Origin: CAIKMD01 sp963803265
Lineage (GTDB): Bacteria; Pseudomonadota; Alphaproteobacteria; ATCC43930; CGMCC-115725
NCBI GenBank assembly: GCA_963803265.1
Contig: CAWDLZ010000017.1
Span: forward strand, 186,001 to 250,000
DNA: 64,000 nt
Reading direction: 5' to 3'
Below, piece by piece: positions 53,861 to 61,744 of the stretch (position 1 is the stretch's first letter; every line of letters begins with the position of its first letter). Both the position numbers and the translations under genes were made by a program. The notes under the pieces are model-generated. The model was given only the letters and a program-made list of their open reading frames with translations. It was not told where the DNA came from and made no database searches.

Positions 53861-55432
53861 TCAATCGATCTCGAAGCCGGACGCGCCGGCGGGCGTGGGC
53901 TGCGGCGCGAATAGGCCGGTGGAAGTCGTCGCCGGCGCGCGCGAGCTAGCTGCCGGCGCGGCGGCGGCCGGATCGCCCAGCGCCGGCACGTGGACGAGAT
54001 CGCCGTGAAGGATGCGCTCGGCGTCGGTCGGCGCCTCGAATTTCTCCATCCCGGTCTGGAGCGCGTTCGCGACCGAGACCGGCGCGACGACATAGGGCGT
54101 CACGATGATCACGAGCTCGGATTCGCCGCGCTGGAACGCGGTCGAGCGGAACAGCGCGCCGAGGATCGGCAGATCGCCGAGCCAGGGATAGGCTTGAATT
54201 TGCTGCTGGGTCATGTTCTGCAACAGGCCGGCGATCACGAAGCTCTGGCCGCTGCCGAGCTCGACCGTGGTGTCGGCCTGCCTCGTGGTGAGCCCCGGAA
54301 CCGCGACGCCATCGATGGTGACGCCATGCGCCGGATCGAGCTGGCTCACCTCGGGCGCGACATGCATCGCGATGCGGTTGGCGGCGAGCATGGTCGGCGT
54401 GAAGCTGAGGCTGATGCCGTATTGCTTCCAGTCGATGGTGATGGCCGTGCCGCTGCCGCTGGCGCCGGTCTGCGGCACCGGAACCGGAATCTCGCCGCCG
54501 GCGAGGAAGCTCGCTTTCTGGCCCGAGACCGTGGTCAGGTTGGGCTCCGCCAGGACGGTGATGAGGCCGTGCTGCTCCAACGCATCGACCAGGACGTTGA
54601 CATTGACGTTGTGGTTGCTGAGGCCGGCGAAGAAATTGTTGTTGGTGGCGTTGCCGATGAGCGTCGAATCCTGCGTGTTGAACCCGAAGGCGCCGGTGGT
54701 GCTGCTTAAGGCTTCTCCCGGCAGCAGCGGAACCACCTTGGCCGAGGTGGGCGATTGGTTGCCGATGATCGACGTGCCGGCGCTGACGATGCCGCCGGCG
54801 ATGGCGCCGGCGTTGGTGACGCCGCTGGCGACGTTCTCCCAGTTGACGCCGAACTGCTTGAGGACGTTGCGGTCCACCTCGGCGATGCGGACCTGGAGAT
54901 TGATCTGGTTGGGCTCGACGAGGGTCAATTTATCGACCAGGTTCGCCGGGCCCGCGACATAGCGGGCGGCGAGCTTGCGGATGTCGTCGCCCTCGGCCGC
55001 CGTCTTCACCATGCCGGTGAGAACGATCGAATCGTTGACGCTCTTGGCTTCGACCGCGCTGCCGGGCACGACCTGGTCGATCTCGCGCTGCAGCCGGTTG
55101 ACGTCCTGATGCACGTTGACGCGGGTATTGAGGAGAACGTTGTCCGACTGGTCGAGCGCGTAGATCGTGGTCTCGCCCGCGCTCTTGCCCATGATGTAGA
55201 GCACGCTGGGCGATTTCAATTGCACGTCGGCGGTCGTGGGATCGGCGACGAAGACGCTGGTGCAGGGACGGTCGAGCTTGACGATGAGGCCCTTGCCGAC
55301 ATCGACATTGAGCGTGGCGCCGGTGGGCGACACGACCTGCGGCGCCGCCAGGCCAAGCGCGGCGGGGAAGGCGGCGAACGCAAGGCTCGCGATCAGCAAG
55401 AGAGCGAGGATCGGCCCACGGGTCGTCATCAC
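53861..55432 (-). CDS. cpaC: Tad pilus secretin CpaC/RcpA
   Basis: 523 aa outer-membrane secretin. Signal peptide LALLLIASLAFAAFPAALGLA; a pilus-type N0-like domain with VADPTTADVQLKSPSVLYIMGKSAGETTIYALD; a BON-like segment (SIVLTGMVKTAAEGDDIRKLA); and the secretin core LTTVSGQKASFLAGGEIPVPVPQ near residue 310, with the DSSELVIIVTPYVVAP-like end (GESELVIIVTPYVVAP) near residue 430. The GTG at 55432 overlaps the cpaB stop (GTGA); ATG 55429 right behind it is an alternative. Confidence 0.95.
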   Translation of the reverse strand: MMTTRGPILALLLIASLAFAAFPAALGLAAPQVVSPTGATLNVDVGKGLIVKLDRPCTSVFVADPTTADVQLKSPSVLYIMGKSAGETTIYALDQSDNVLLNTRVNVHQDVNRLQREIDQVVPGSAVEAKSVNDSIVLTGMVKTAAEGDDIRKLAARYVAGPANLVDKLTLVEPNQINLQVRIAEVDRNVLKQFGVNWENVASGVTNAGAIAGGIVSAGTSIIGNQSPTSAKVVPLLPGEALSSTTGAFGFNTQDSTLIGNATNNNFFAGLSNHNVNVNVLVDALEQHGLITVLAEPNLTTVSGQKASFLAGGEIPVPVPQTGASGSGTAITIDWKQYGISLSFTPTMLAANRIAMHVAPEVSQLDPAHGVTIDGVAVPGLTTRQADTTVELGSGQSFVIAGLLQNMTQQQIQAYPWLGDLPILGALFRSTAFQRGESELVIIVTPYVVAPVSVANALQTGMEKFEAPTDAERILHGDLVHVPALGDPAAAAPAASSRAPATTSTGLFAPQPTPAGASGFEID

Positions 55433-56323
55433 TTCGCGCCTTTCGGGAAGTCGATCGATTTGGTGTCGCTGCCGCGCACGAGGTTGACTTTGTTGTCATC
55501 CGAGGGCGCGGCGTTGAAGTGCGGCAGCAGCCCGAGATCCGTGGCTTCGTTGTCCCAGGTGACGGAAGGCCTGGCCGGCTCGCCCCTGGCGTTGACCTTG
55601 ACGGGTTTCGGCGTGCTTTGGGCGATGCTTCGCAGCGTCAGCGACAGCTTGCCCATGTCGGTCACGAGCGCGAGGATCTCGGCCTGCTTCGGCGTCACCT
55701 CGAGGGTCGCGCTTTTCGCCAGCACGGTTTCGTTCGACAAATCGCCCATCTTCTGGTCGATCGCGATGACGCGGATGTCCTCGAGGCACGGTCTCGGTCG
55801 CGCGATGCTCGGGCTCGCCCTGGGTATTGCCGGGGATGGTGGCGGTGAGCAGGACATCGACATGGTCGCCGGGCAGCACCAGCCCGCCGAGGCCGGCACT
55901 GGGCTGAAGCTGAACCGTCACCGCGCGCGAATTGGGCGACATGACCGCCGACAGAAAGCCGTGGTCGCCCTTCTTGATGAGCCGGTCGTCGGTGATGGGT
56001 TCGCCGGCGGCGATGCCGGCGCGCACCACCGAGCCGACGAGATCGTCGATCGAGCGGCTGCCTTGCAAGATGTAATCCGGGCTTATGCCGTCGGCCGGCC
56101 AGCTCTGCCAATCGAGATCGTTGGGCTTGAGGAATTGTCCGGCGGGCAAGACCTGCGTCGCGACCAGGATCTGCTTCGACGCCAGGGGCGCCGCGGGCGC
56201 GCCGATCTGGCCAGCGCCGAGGCGCGCCTGTTCGACCCAGGCGCGCACGATCATCGCCGTGGCGAGCGACAACGCGAGCGCTGCGGTCATCAACAGGACG
56301 CGACGGAGGGAAAGAGCGGGCAT
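55429..56323 (-). CDS. cpaB: Tad pilus assembly protein CpaB/RcpC (frameshift near 55785)
   Basis: 297 aa after correction. An N-terminal helix (RVLLMTAALALSLATAMIV) anchors it, followed by a SAF domain: QILVATQVLPAGQFLKPNDLDWQSWP and GSVVRAGIAAGEPITDDRL, then SRAVTVQLQPSAGLGGLVLPGDHVDVLLTA. In GEPEHRATETV the frame changes; removing one C from GTGCCTCGAG (plus strand 55781-55789) continues LEDIRVIAID and ends IDFPKGAK. The 3' end overlaps cpaC. Read uncorrected, both halves would be non-functional while all other tad genes are intact, so error is favoured. Confidence 0.88.
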
Positions 56324-56502
56324 GGGTGATCGCTCGGCTTTTTGCGGATCGACTCAATTCACGACGCACAAAGCGATGCGTGCGAACCGACAAAACTGCG
56401 GCATCGAAAATCCCTCGCCCGCTGACGGTGCTCAGGGGCGATTTTTATGTAGTCTGCTTAACATCCGATGAAGTTCCCCGAGAAGCCGGGGCTCGGCCGC
56501 GA

Positions 56503-57609
56503 TCAGTTCGTCGCGGCTGGCGGCGGCGGCGCGGTTGGCAGAGCGGCGACCGGCTCGCCGGGCTCGGATCCCGTCGAGAGCGCCCGGCCGCCATTCGCGC
56601 TGGCGCCGGTGAAATGGACGCCGGGCAGGCCGACGGCCGGGACGGGCTCGGCGGTTGCGGCAGCTTCCGTGGGCGCCGCTGGCTTGGCGGCGGACTTCCT
56701 GCCCTTGACCGCGCGGGATGGCGGCGCGTCCGCCTGGCGGACCGGGGAGGGGCGGTAATAAACCGCGAGCGCCTGCTTCAGCCCGGCTTCGTCGATCAGG
56801 CCATTCGCCGCTTTTACCGCCTCATCGGTCTTGCCCAACGCGGTATAGACGAGCGCCAGATTGATGCGGTAGCGGTCGGTTGCCTGCGGCGATAGGACGA
56901 GCGACGACAAGGTGGCCAGCGCGCCCGTCAGGTCGCCGGTCGAGAGCTGCATCAGGCCGTAATTGTTCCGTAACGCCGGATCGTCGGGAGCGACGCCGAG
57001 GCCGAGTTCGTAATTCTGCCGCGCGAGGTCGTATTGGCCCGCCAGGCTGTAGGCGACGCCGGTGGCGTTGTAGAGCTTGGGGTCGTCCTTGCGGGTCTCT
57101 AACGCCATGTTGAATTGGTCGAGCGCCGCCGACGCGTTGCCGCGCATCAGATCGAGCTCGCCGAGGCGAAACGCGACTTCCGGGTCCTTGGGCGCCAAGG
57201 CCTGGGCCGCGGAATAGGCGTTGAACGCGGCGTCGTCGCGGTTGCGCGCAATCTCGGTCTGGCCCAGGCGCGTCTCGGCGGCGAGCGATTTCGGATCGGC
57301 CGCGATCGCCTTGGCATAGCTCGCGGCCGCGCCATCGAGATCTCCCTTGGCGCGCAAGGCATCGCCTTGGCGCACGAGATCCCCGGCCGGATCGCCGCTT
57401 TTGCCGACGGGCGTGCTTGGGAACGCGTGGCCGATCTTGTCCGGCAGCGCGGCGATCTGGTCGAAGGCGTGGGGAACGACCGCCATCGGATTCGGAAACG
57501 CGGGCAGGCTGCTACAGCCCGATACGGCAAAGCCGAGCGCCGCCAGCGCCAGCCACGGCGTCGCGGCGCTGTGCGTCTTCTTGACCGTGAATTTGCCGAG
57601 CAAATACAC
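56503..57609 (-). CDS. tadD: Tad pilus TPR lipoprotein TadD
   Basis: 368 aa. The signal ends in a lipobox (ALAALGFAVSGC). From about residue 75 come tetratricopeptide repeats (LVRQGDALRAKGDLDGAAASYAKAIAADP, LGQTEIARNRDDAAFNAYSAAQALAPKDP, YNATGVAYSLAGQYDLARQNYELGLGVAPDDP, NNYGLMQLSTGDLTGALATLSSLV). The last ~90 residues are Pro/Ala-rich and low complexity. It lies upstream of cpaB on the same strand with a 179 bp gap that probably holds the promoter for cpaB onward. TadD proteins act as pilotins or scaffolds for secretin assembly. Confidence 0.9.
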   Translation of the reverse strand: MYLLGKFTVKKTHSAATPWLALAALGFAVSGCSSLPAFPNPMAVVPHAFDQIAALPDKIGHAFPSTPVGKSGDPAGDLVRQGDALRAKGDLDGAAASYAKAIAADPKSLAAETRLGQTEIARNRDDAAFNAYSAAQALAPKDPEVAFRLGELDLMRGNASAALDQFNMALETRKDDPKLYNATGVAYSLAGQYDLARQNYELGLGVAPDDPALRNNYGLMQLSTGDLTGALATLSSLVLSPQATDRYRINLALVYTALGKTDEAVKAANGLIDEAGLKQALAVYYRPSPVRQADAPPSRAVKGRKSAAKPAAPTEAAATAEPVPAVGLPGVHFTGASANGGRALSTGSEPGEPVAALPTAPPPPAATN

Positions 57610-57700
57610 CCGATGACCTCGCGGGAAAATGAGTTGCTTGGCGTCAGTGTCGCATCGACGTGGTTAATGAACGCTGAAGGCGGAAGAATCGGACGAGCGC

Positions 57701-57868
57701 TTAAATCATCGGACAAGCGAGGCCGAGCAGCGCGACGCTGCCGACGAGGAGGCCGCCGCCCCAGTTCTGAAGCGCCATGCGATAGGCGGGAAAAATGTCG
57801 GAGATCGTGGCGGCAAAGGCGCCCACGACCAATCCGGCGGTGCCGGCAATGCTCAGCGCGATCGGCAT
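57701..57868 (-). CDS. Small two-helix membrane protein, unknown
   Basis: 55 aa from ATG 57868 with GGGGAC about five bases upstream. The sequence has two hydrophobic segments (IALSIAGTAGLVVGAFAATI and LLVGSVALLGLACPMI) joined by a short loop (FPAYRMALQNWGGG). It is not a Flp pilin (no EYGLIA motif or G-A-T leader site). Its closeness to tadD (92 bp) may be coincidental. Length and lack of recognised homology make it tentative. Confidence 0.45.
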   Translation of the reverse strand: MPIALSIAGTAGLVVGAFAATISDIFPAYRMALQNWGGGLLVGSVALLGLACPMI

Positions 57869-58042
57869 GCATGTCCCCGAAGGTCCGATGAATTGGAGCG
57901 TTATGCGCCCGGCGCCGTAAAGATTTCGCTGCGGCCATCGTCGCGCCCGCCGCTCGAGCCGCCGGCCACTCCGCTTAACCTTCGGCGAAAAGCTCGCTAA
58001 ATTGACGAGGGTCGGCCCATCCAGAGCAGAGAAGCGCCCCGC

Positions 58043-58350
58043 ATGCCCAAGGCCCGCTCGTTCCATGTCCGCGAACACGATTGGCTGTCGCACGACTACG
58101 TCGATCGCTGGATCGACGGGGACGTGACGCGCGACGCCGAGCGCCGCCCGATCCTGCGCAAGATGATGTCTTTCGCGCCCTTCGCCGCGGGCGATCCCAT
58201 TCGCGCGCTCGACGTGGGCGCGGGTTACGGCGTCGTCACCGAGGAAGTCTTGCGCGCTTTTCCGAAGGCGCAAGTGACCTGGCAGGATTACTCGCAACCG
58301 ATGCAGGACCACGCCCGCGAGAAGCTGGCCAAGTACGGCGACCGGCTTAG
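58043..58350 (+). pseudogene. SAM-dependent methyltransferase, 5' part (split by IS)
   Basis: First 102 codons plus two bases of a class I methyltransferase from ATG 58043. Motif I is RALDVGAGYGVVTEEVL near residue 55, followed by VTWQDYSQPMQDHAREKL. The IS1380-family element inserts after KYGDRL. Removing the element and one TTAG copy joins 308 nt here with 292 nt at 59981-60272, giving exactly 200 codons and the sequence KYGDRLSFVLSDLTSASW, typical of the fold. As it stands the protein ends 8 residues into the IS (RLYSRA). The insertion is thus recent. Substrate unknown. Confidence 0.85.
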
Positions 58351-58366
58351 CCGTTTGTATTCACGA
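58347..58366. repeat. Left target duplication (TTAG) and left inverted repeat
   Basis: TTAG at 58347-58350, then CCGTTTGTATTCACGA (58351-58366). Eleven of 16 positions match the right end when inverted (CC at the tip and the whole TATTCACGA). Confidence 0.85.
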
Positions 58367-59976
58367 GCGTAGCGCGATTTTCGGCGCACCACGATTCTTT
58401 TGAAGTGTGACAAGGCTGATCCATCGCGTTCGTTACGACGCTGATCGGGATTTTATTGGGTCGAGGGCTGGAGGTTGCGGGAAGGGTTCGGCGGGGCACA
58501 TCGCCCCGTGGGTCATGGTCCCGCAGCGGCGAAGCGGCCGGCGAGCAGCCGGAAGATCGCTGCGTCCGGGCAAGCTGTCGGCAGCCAGAGGCGAATTCGA
58601 GCGGCGCCCTCGACGACGCGGGCGGCGATCTTGATCAGCCGCAATCGCAGCGTCGTGAACTCGGCCGTTCTCCAAGAGGAACGCTTGGGCGCGGCAGCGC
58701 GCAGAGTGAGAAGCAGCCAATAAGCCGCCGTGTGCAGGATGAGGCGCATCTGATTGGCCCGCGGGTCACGGCACGACGTACGATCCGAGGCGAGCTGGGC
58801 CTTGTGTAGCTTGATGAAGTTCTCCGCTTGGCCGCGGCCACAGTAGACTGTCTCATAGAGATGCTTGGCGCTGCCCTTGAGCGAGGTGACGACGTAACGG
58901 ACATCGAGGCCGAGCTTCGTCGCCTCGATCCGGGCGACGACACGGCGCTGTCTTTGCCAACTCTTGGCGCCGTAACGCAGCGTCGCTCCAGCGGCGCAGC
59001 TTCTCGGTTCCGGTCACCGCGCGCTCGACGCACACCGCGTCGGCAACCGACCGGATCATGCCGGCGAGCACCGGGTTGCCGCCGAAGCCGAAGATGTAGC
59101 CAATCCCATTGGCTTCGCACCAATCCATCGCCTTGACTCGACCGTAGTGGCTGTCACCGCGCACCAGGATGTCAACCTTCGGCCAGTGCCGGCGAATGCG
59201 GGCAATGACATGCTTCAGGATCGTGCGCACTTCGATCCCGCCCGGCGTCTTGCCGCTGCGCAGGATGACGGCAACGGGCTTGCCGCTCGTCCCCTCGTAG
59301 ATATGGATCGGCAGGAAGCAGCGTTCGTCGTAATGCGCGTTGAACAGCGATAACTGCTGCCGGCCATGCACCGCGTCGAAGGTGTCGTCGATGTCGAGAA
59401 TAATCGAAGCCGGCGCCCGCGCGTAACTGGCACAGAACTGATCCACCAGCGCCAGCATCAGTCGCGCGATCTCGATCCGCGACGGCGCATTCTCCAACCG
59501 CGACATGGTCGGTTGCGCGCACAGCGCCTCGCCGCTTCCCGGTGCTCGGCCCACCGCCATCTTGAATACCGGGTCGTCCCGCAGTTTGTTGCAGTCGTTG
59601 GCGTCCTCGTACCCCGCCGCGATCGCAAACATCCGAAGCCGCAGCATCTCCTCGACCGTGTGATCGATGCGATCGGAATCACGGCGATCCTTCAGGCAGG
59701 TCGCGAGGCGCGCTGCAACGCCCAGATGCCGCTCGACCCCGCGCAGCAGCAGCACGCCCGCATCCGACGACAGCATCCCGCCGTCGAAAGCTACGCTCAC
59801 TTTCTTGCGGCAAATCGCTGGCAGGGAAAACGGCAGGAGGTTATCTTTGTTCATGGCGGATGTGGCGCTCCGTGATCGCGGCTTCGACTCTGTCCTGACA
59901 ACAGAATCATGCTCGCAATCAGCGGCTTACGCTACATCCGCCAGCCTACAATCGCTCCCGTCGTGAATAAGGCGGG
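58351..59976 (-). mobile_element. IS1380-family insertion sequence (1626 bp)
   Basis: Bounded by a 4 bp target duplication TTAG (58347-58350 and 59977-59980). The termini start CC and share TATTCACGA inverted at both ends (imperfect 16 bp inverted repeats 58351-58366 and 59961-59976). It holds one transposase gene on the minus strand, which carries a frameshift. Length, 4 bp duplication and DDE signature fit IS1380. About 160 bp between the transposase stop and the left end hold nothing recognisable. Excision restores the host methyltransferase exactly. Confidence 0.92.
58513..59854 (-). CDS. IS1380-family transposase (frameshift near 58975)
   Basis: DDE transposase, about 446 aa after correction. 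ATG 59854. First catalytic Asp in ILDIDDTFDAVHG, second in ILVRGDSHYG, and after the frame change the Y-(2)-R-(3)-E-(6)-K signature YCGRGQAENFIKLHK. The frame changes at about 58975 (around RWSDAALR, GACGCTGCGTTAC): deleting one base gives LRYGAKSWQRQRRVVARIEATKLGL. The C-terminal ~80 residues are intact to the stop at 58513. Without correction the glutamate would be lost, so the copy may be inactive, or the base may be wrong as elsewhere in this window. Confidence 0.88.
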
Positions 59977-59980
59977 TTAG
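59961..59980. repeat. Right inverted repeat and target duplication (TTAG)
   Basis: TCGTGAATAAGGCGGG at 59961-59976, which reads CCCGCCTTATTCACGA on the other strand, followed by TTAG (59977-59980), identical to the left copy. Confidence 0.85.
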
Positions 59981-60272
59981 CTTTGTCTTGAGCGACCTCA
60001 CGAGCGCTTCCTGGAGCAAGAATATCGGCGGGCCGTTCGATCTCGCGGTCTCGGCAATCGCGATCCACAATCTGCGCGACCGGCCGACCATCTTCCGCTG
60101 CTACGGCGCGATCCGGAAGCTGCTCGCGCCCGAGGGCTGTTTCCTCGATTACGATTATTTCCAATACGCCGGCGGCGTCGATGTGCATGTCGCGGCGATG
60201 AGGAAAGCCGGCTTCGCGACCGTCGAATGCCTGTGGCAGGAAGGCGCGGCCTCGATCGTCCGGGCGCGCTGA
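59981..60272 (+). pseudogene. SAM-dependent methyltransferase, 3' part (split by IS)
   Basis: Last 97 codons (plus one base) of the split methyltransferase, continuing from the TTAG target site: FVLSDLTSASWSKNIGGPFDLAVSAIAIHNL covers the motif III/IV region, then IRKLLAPEGCFLDYDYF and FATVECLWQEGAASIVRAR to the stop. It has no own start with a ribosome site, so is not expected to be translated alone. Confidence 0.83.
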
Positions 60273-60302
60273 CCCCACCGCCGCCCCGCGCGGCGGAATT
60301 TC

Positions 60303-60621
60303 TTACTTGGAGAGCCGGGCGGTCTGGGCCGCGCCGAGGTTCGACGTCAGTTTCTCGATGGTGTTGAAACCGACATCGAATGTGTAGATGGCCATCTGGT
60401 ACGCGGCCTCGTTGGTGGCCACCGCCGAACGCGCATCCGCCCTGGCTCGAAGCGTTGTTCACCATCGTGGTGATGCCCGCTTGCGTTGCCGCGATCGCCA
60501 TCGACGCCGAGTTGTCCAAGAGCAAATAAAAGTCGATGTTCGGCGACGATGTGCTGGTGGCCGTGGCAGAGCCGGAAAGGCCCGATCCCGGCTCGAACCC
60601 CGCCGGGTGGCCACCGTCGCG
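60303..60621 (-). pseudogene. TadG-like pilus protein remnant (von Willebrand A domain)
   Basis: Minus-strand fragment in two frames. The first has IDFYLLLDNSASMAIAATQAG, with the MIDAS D-x-S-x-S of TadG-type vWA domains, continuing MVNNASSQGGCAF. It then breaks, and the next frame over continues AVATNEAAYQMAIYTFDVGFNTIEKLTS and ends TARLSK at a TAA (60303-60305). Compared with intact TadG as I remember it, some tens of residues of the vWA domain are missing between the pieces, together with the N-terminal pilin-like helix (an in-frame TAA at 60622-60624 closes the frame upstream). So it is a decayed or partly deleted copy, in the same strand as the tad cluster but behind the IS. Confidence 0.7.
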
Positions 60622-61092
60622 TTACGCCCTCTACCGCCCGCCGAGCTGGCGGTCCTGGGTGTCGCCGCGCTTTACAGACACGCGTCTGGGCGCGGCCGTC
60701 TTGGCCCAAACCGTCGGATTGCCGGCAATGGCATGGCGCTTGCTTCTAGGCGGTGGAACCGGTTTTCGACCGGACTCGTCTTGCATCGAGCGCGGCCATG
60801 AGCAGCAAGTCCAGGGACGGCAGAATCCAAAGGTTGGGCTTCGCCATGATCGCGTGCTTCACCGTTTGTGTCGCCTTGATCGTCTGGCTGGCGGCCTGAA
60901 GCCGTGATGCCGCGCCGCGTGCGGGAAGCGCCAAGTGAAATACTCGGCTCGGGCGCTGCGGATATTCGGCGAGTTGCACAATCTGTCTGACAATCCCATA
61001 TCAACAATCGACTCGGTTGCGGTCGAAGTCGCGCGCATAGTTGCATGGCCGTCCTCGGACATGCATTCAGCGCCAGGCGATTTGCCGCTTAC
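60622..61092. other. Gene-poor stretch before the thiol module
   Basis: About 470 bp between the tadG remnant and the FNR-type site. Apart from one very short plus-strand frame (60798-60899) with a single hydrophobic segment, nothing with clear coding character was seen. Part of the region could be further decayed tadG sequence. Confidence 0.4.
60798..60899 (+). CDS. Possible 33-residue single-helix membrane peptide
   Basis: ATG 60798 to TGA 60897-60899. A basic N-terminus (MSSKSRDGRIQR) and a membrane-spanning segment (LGFAMIACFTVCVALIVWLAA), the usual look of a small inner-membrane protein. The ribosome site is weak (GAGCG), and overlapping frames are also open. Very tentative. Confidence 0.3.
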   Translation: MSSKSRDGRIQRLGFAMIACFTVCVALIVWLAA

Positions 61093-61106
61093 TTGACCTA
61101 GATCAA
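61093..61106 (+). promoter_or_regulatory. FNR/FixK-type operator
   Basis: TTGACCTAGATCAA, an exact match to the FNR/FixK consensus TTGAYNNNNRTCAA. If it acts as a class II site (centred at -41.5), transcription would start near 61141, and TATGTT or TTATTG at 61130-61139 would be the -10. That puts the real start of the next gene at ATG 61194 rather than 61131. Suggests low-oxygen control of the lipoprotein and possibly the dsb genes. Confidence 0.7.
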
Positions 61107-61193
61107 AGATTTTCAAGGAAAGGGTGAATTATGTTATTGTTAAAAGCGGGGGGAGGCCATTCCGGCCGCCTCGGAAGCAAACGGAGTTTCGTC

Positions 61194-61601
61194 ATGGGTA
61201 TTGATTCGATTGTTCGGGGTGGCTCCCTGGCCTTCGGGCTGGCCGCTGCGATCGCCCTCGCAGGCTGCGCCGGGGCACCGGGCGCTCAGCAGGGCGCTGC
61301 GGCGGGCACCACCGGCTGCTACAGCGGCGCGGAGGCTACGGCCGCGTCAAACGCTTGCGGCGAGGGCGGCGGCCCGTCGGGCCCGGTCGGTCCGTCGGCC
61401 ATGGCGCCTCAGCCCAATGCGATCACAGGACCTGGCTGCTACAGCGGTCCAGAGGCTCAGGCCGCGTCAAACGCTTGCAACGGCGGCGGCCCGTCCGGTC
61501 CGATCGGTCCATCGTCCATGCAGCCTCAGGCCAATCCGGTCACGGCGCCTGGGTGCTATAGCGGTCCAGAGGCTGAGGCGGCGGCAAAAGCCTGCCAGTG
61601 A
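61194..61601 (+). CDS. Tandem-repeat Cys-paired lipoprotein, unknown function
   Basis: 135 aa. The signal peptide (VRGGSLAFGLAAAIALAGC) ends in lipobox LAGC with the lipid Cys at 25. From residue 41 come two and a half repeats of about 40 residues, each starting GCYSG(A/P)EA.AASNAC and continuing with a Gly/Pro/Ser linker (GGGPSGPVGPSAM-PQ-N). Each unit holds two Cys in a CX12C pattern: 42/55, 82/95, 121/134. Apart from the lipid Cys these are all its cysteines, so three disulfides are likely. GGAG is nine bases upstream of ATG 61194; the FNR-type site is 88 bp upstream. Followed by DsbA-like, thioredoxin-CcdA and DsbB genes. No known family recognised. Confidence 0.72.
   Translation: MGIDSIVRGGSLAFGLAAAIALAGCAGAPGAQQGAAAGTTGCYSGAEATAASNACGEGGGPSGPVGPSAMAPQPNAITGPGCYSGPEAQAASNACNGGGPSGPIGPSSMQPQANPVTAPGCYSGPEAEAAAKACQ
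61314..61598 (+). repeat. In-gene tandem repeat (120 bp, 117 bp, partial 48 bp)
   Basis: Units start at 61314, 61434 and 61551. Units 1 and 2 are highly similar at DNA level (shared GGCTGCTACAGCGG and GCCGCGTCAAACGCTTGC), pointing to recent duplication; unit 1 is one codon longer (GEG against NG). The last unit stops after the second Cys codon. Confidence 0.85.
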
Positions 61602-61744
61602 GATCGAGCCGAGACGGCGTCTTTTCAGGATCGACCGGCAGCACCGCGTTGCCGGTCGAAACTTGGCGGTGACGCCCGGATCGCGCCCGACGTACGTGGT
61701 ACCAGCATCATCATAGAAACCATTGCCGAAAGGGAGGAATGACC

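Noticed and set aside
57701..57868. Flp-type pilin
   Set aside because: Lacks the pilin leader cleavage motif and the Glu-Tyr of Flp pilins.
58351..59976. Composite transposon carrying cargo
   Set aside because: Only one transposase gene and a short non-coding end lie between the inverted repeats; no second copy is in the window.
61131..61193. Lipoprotein starting at ATG 61131
   Set aside because: It would put 21 residues before the signal peptide and overlap the likely promoter; ATG 61194 has its own ribosome site.
61314..61598. CRISPR-like repeat array
   Set aside because: The repeats are long, contiguous, in frame and translated; there are no unique spacers or cas genes.
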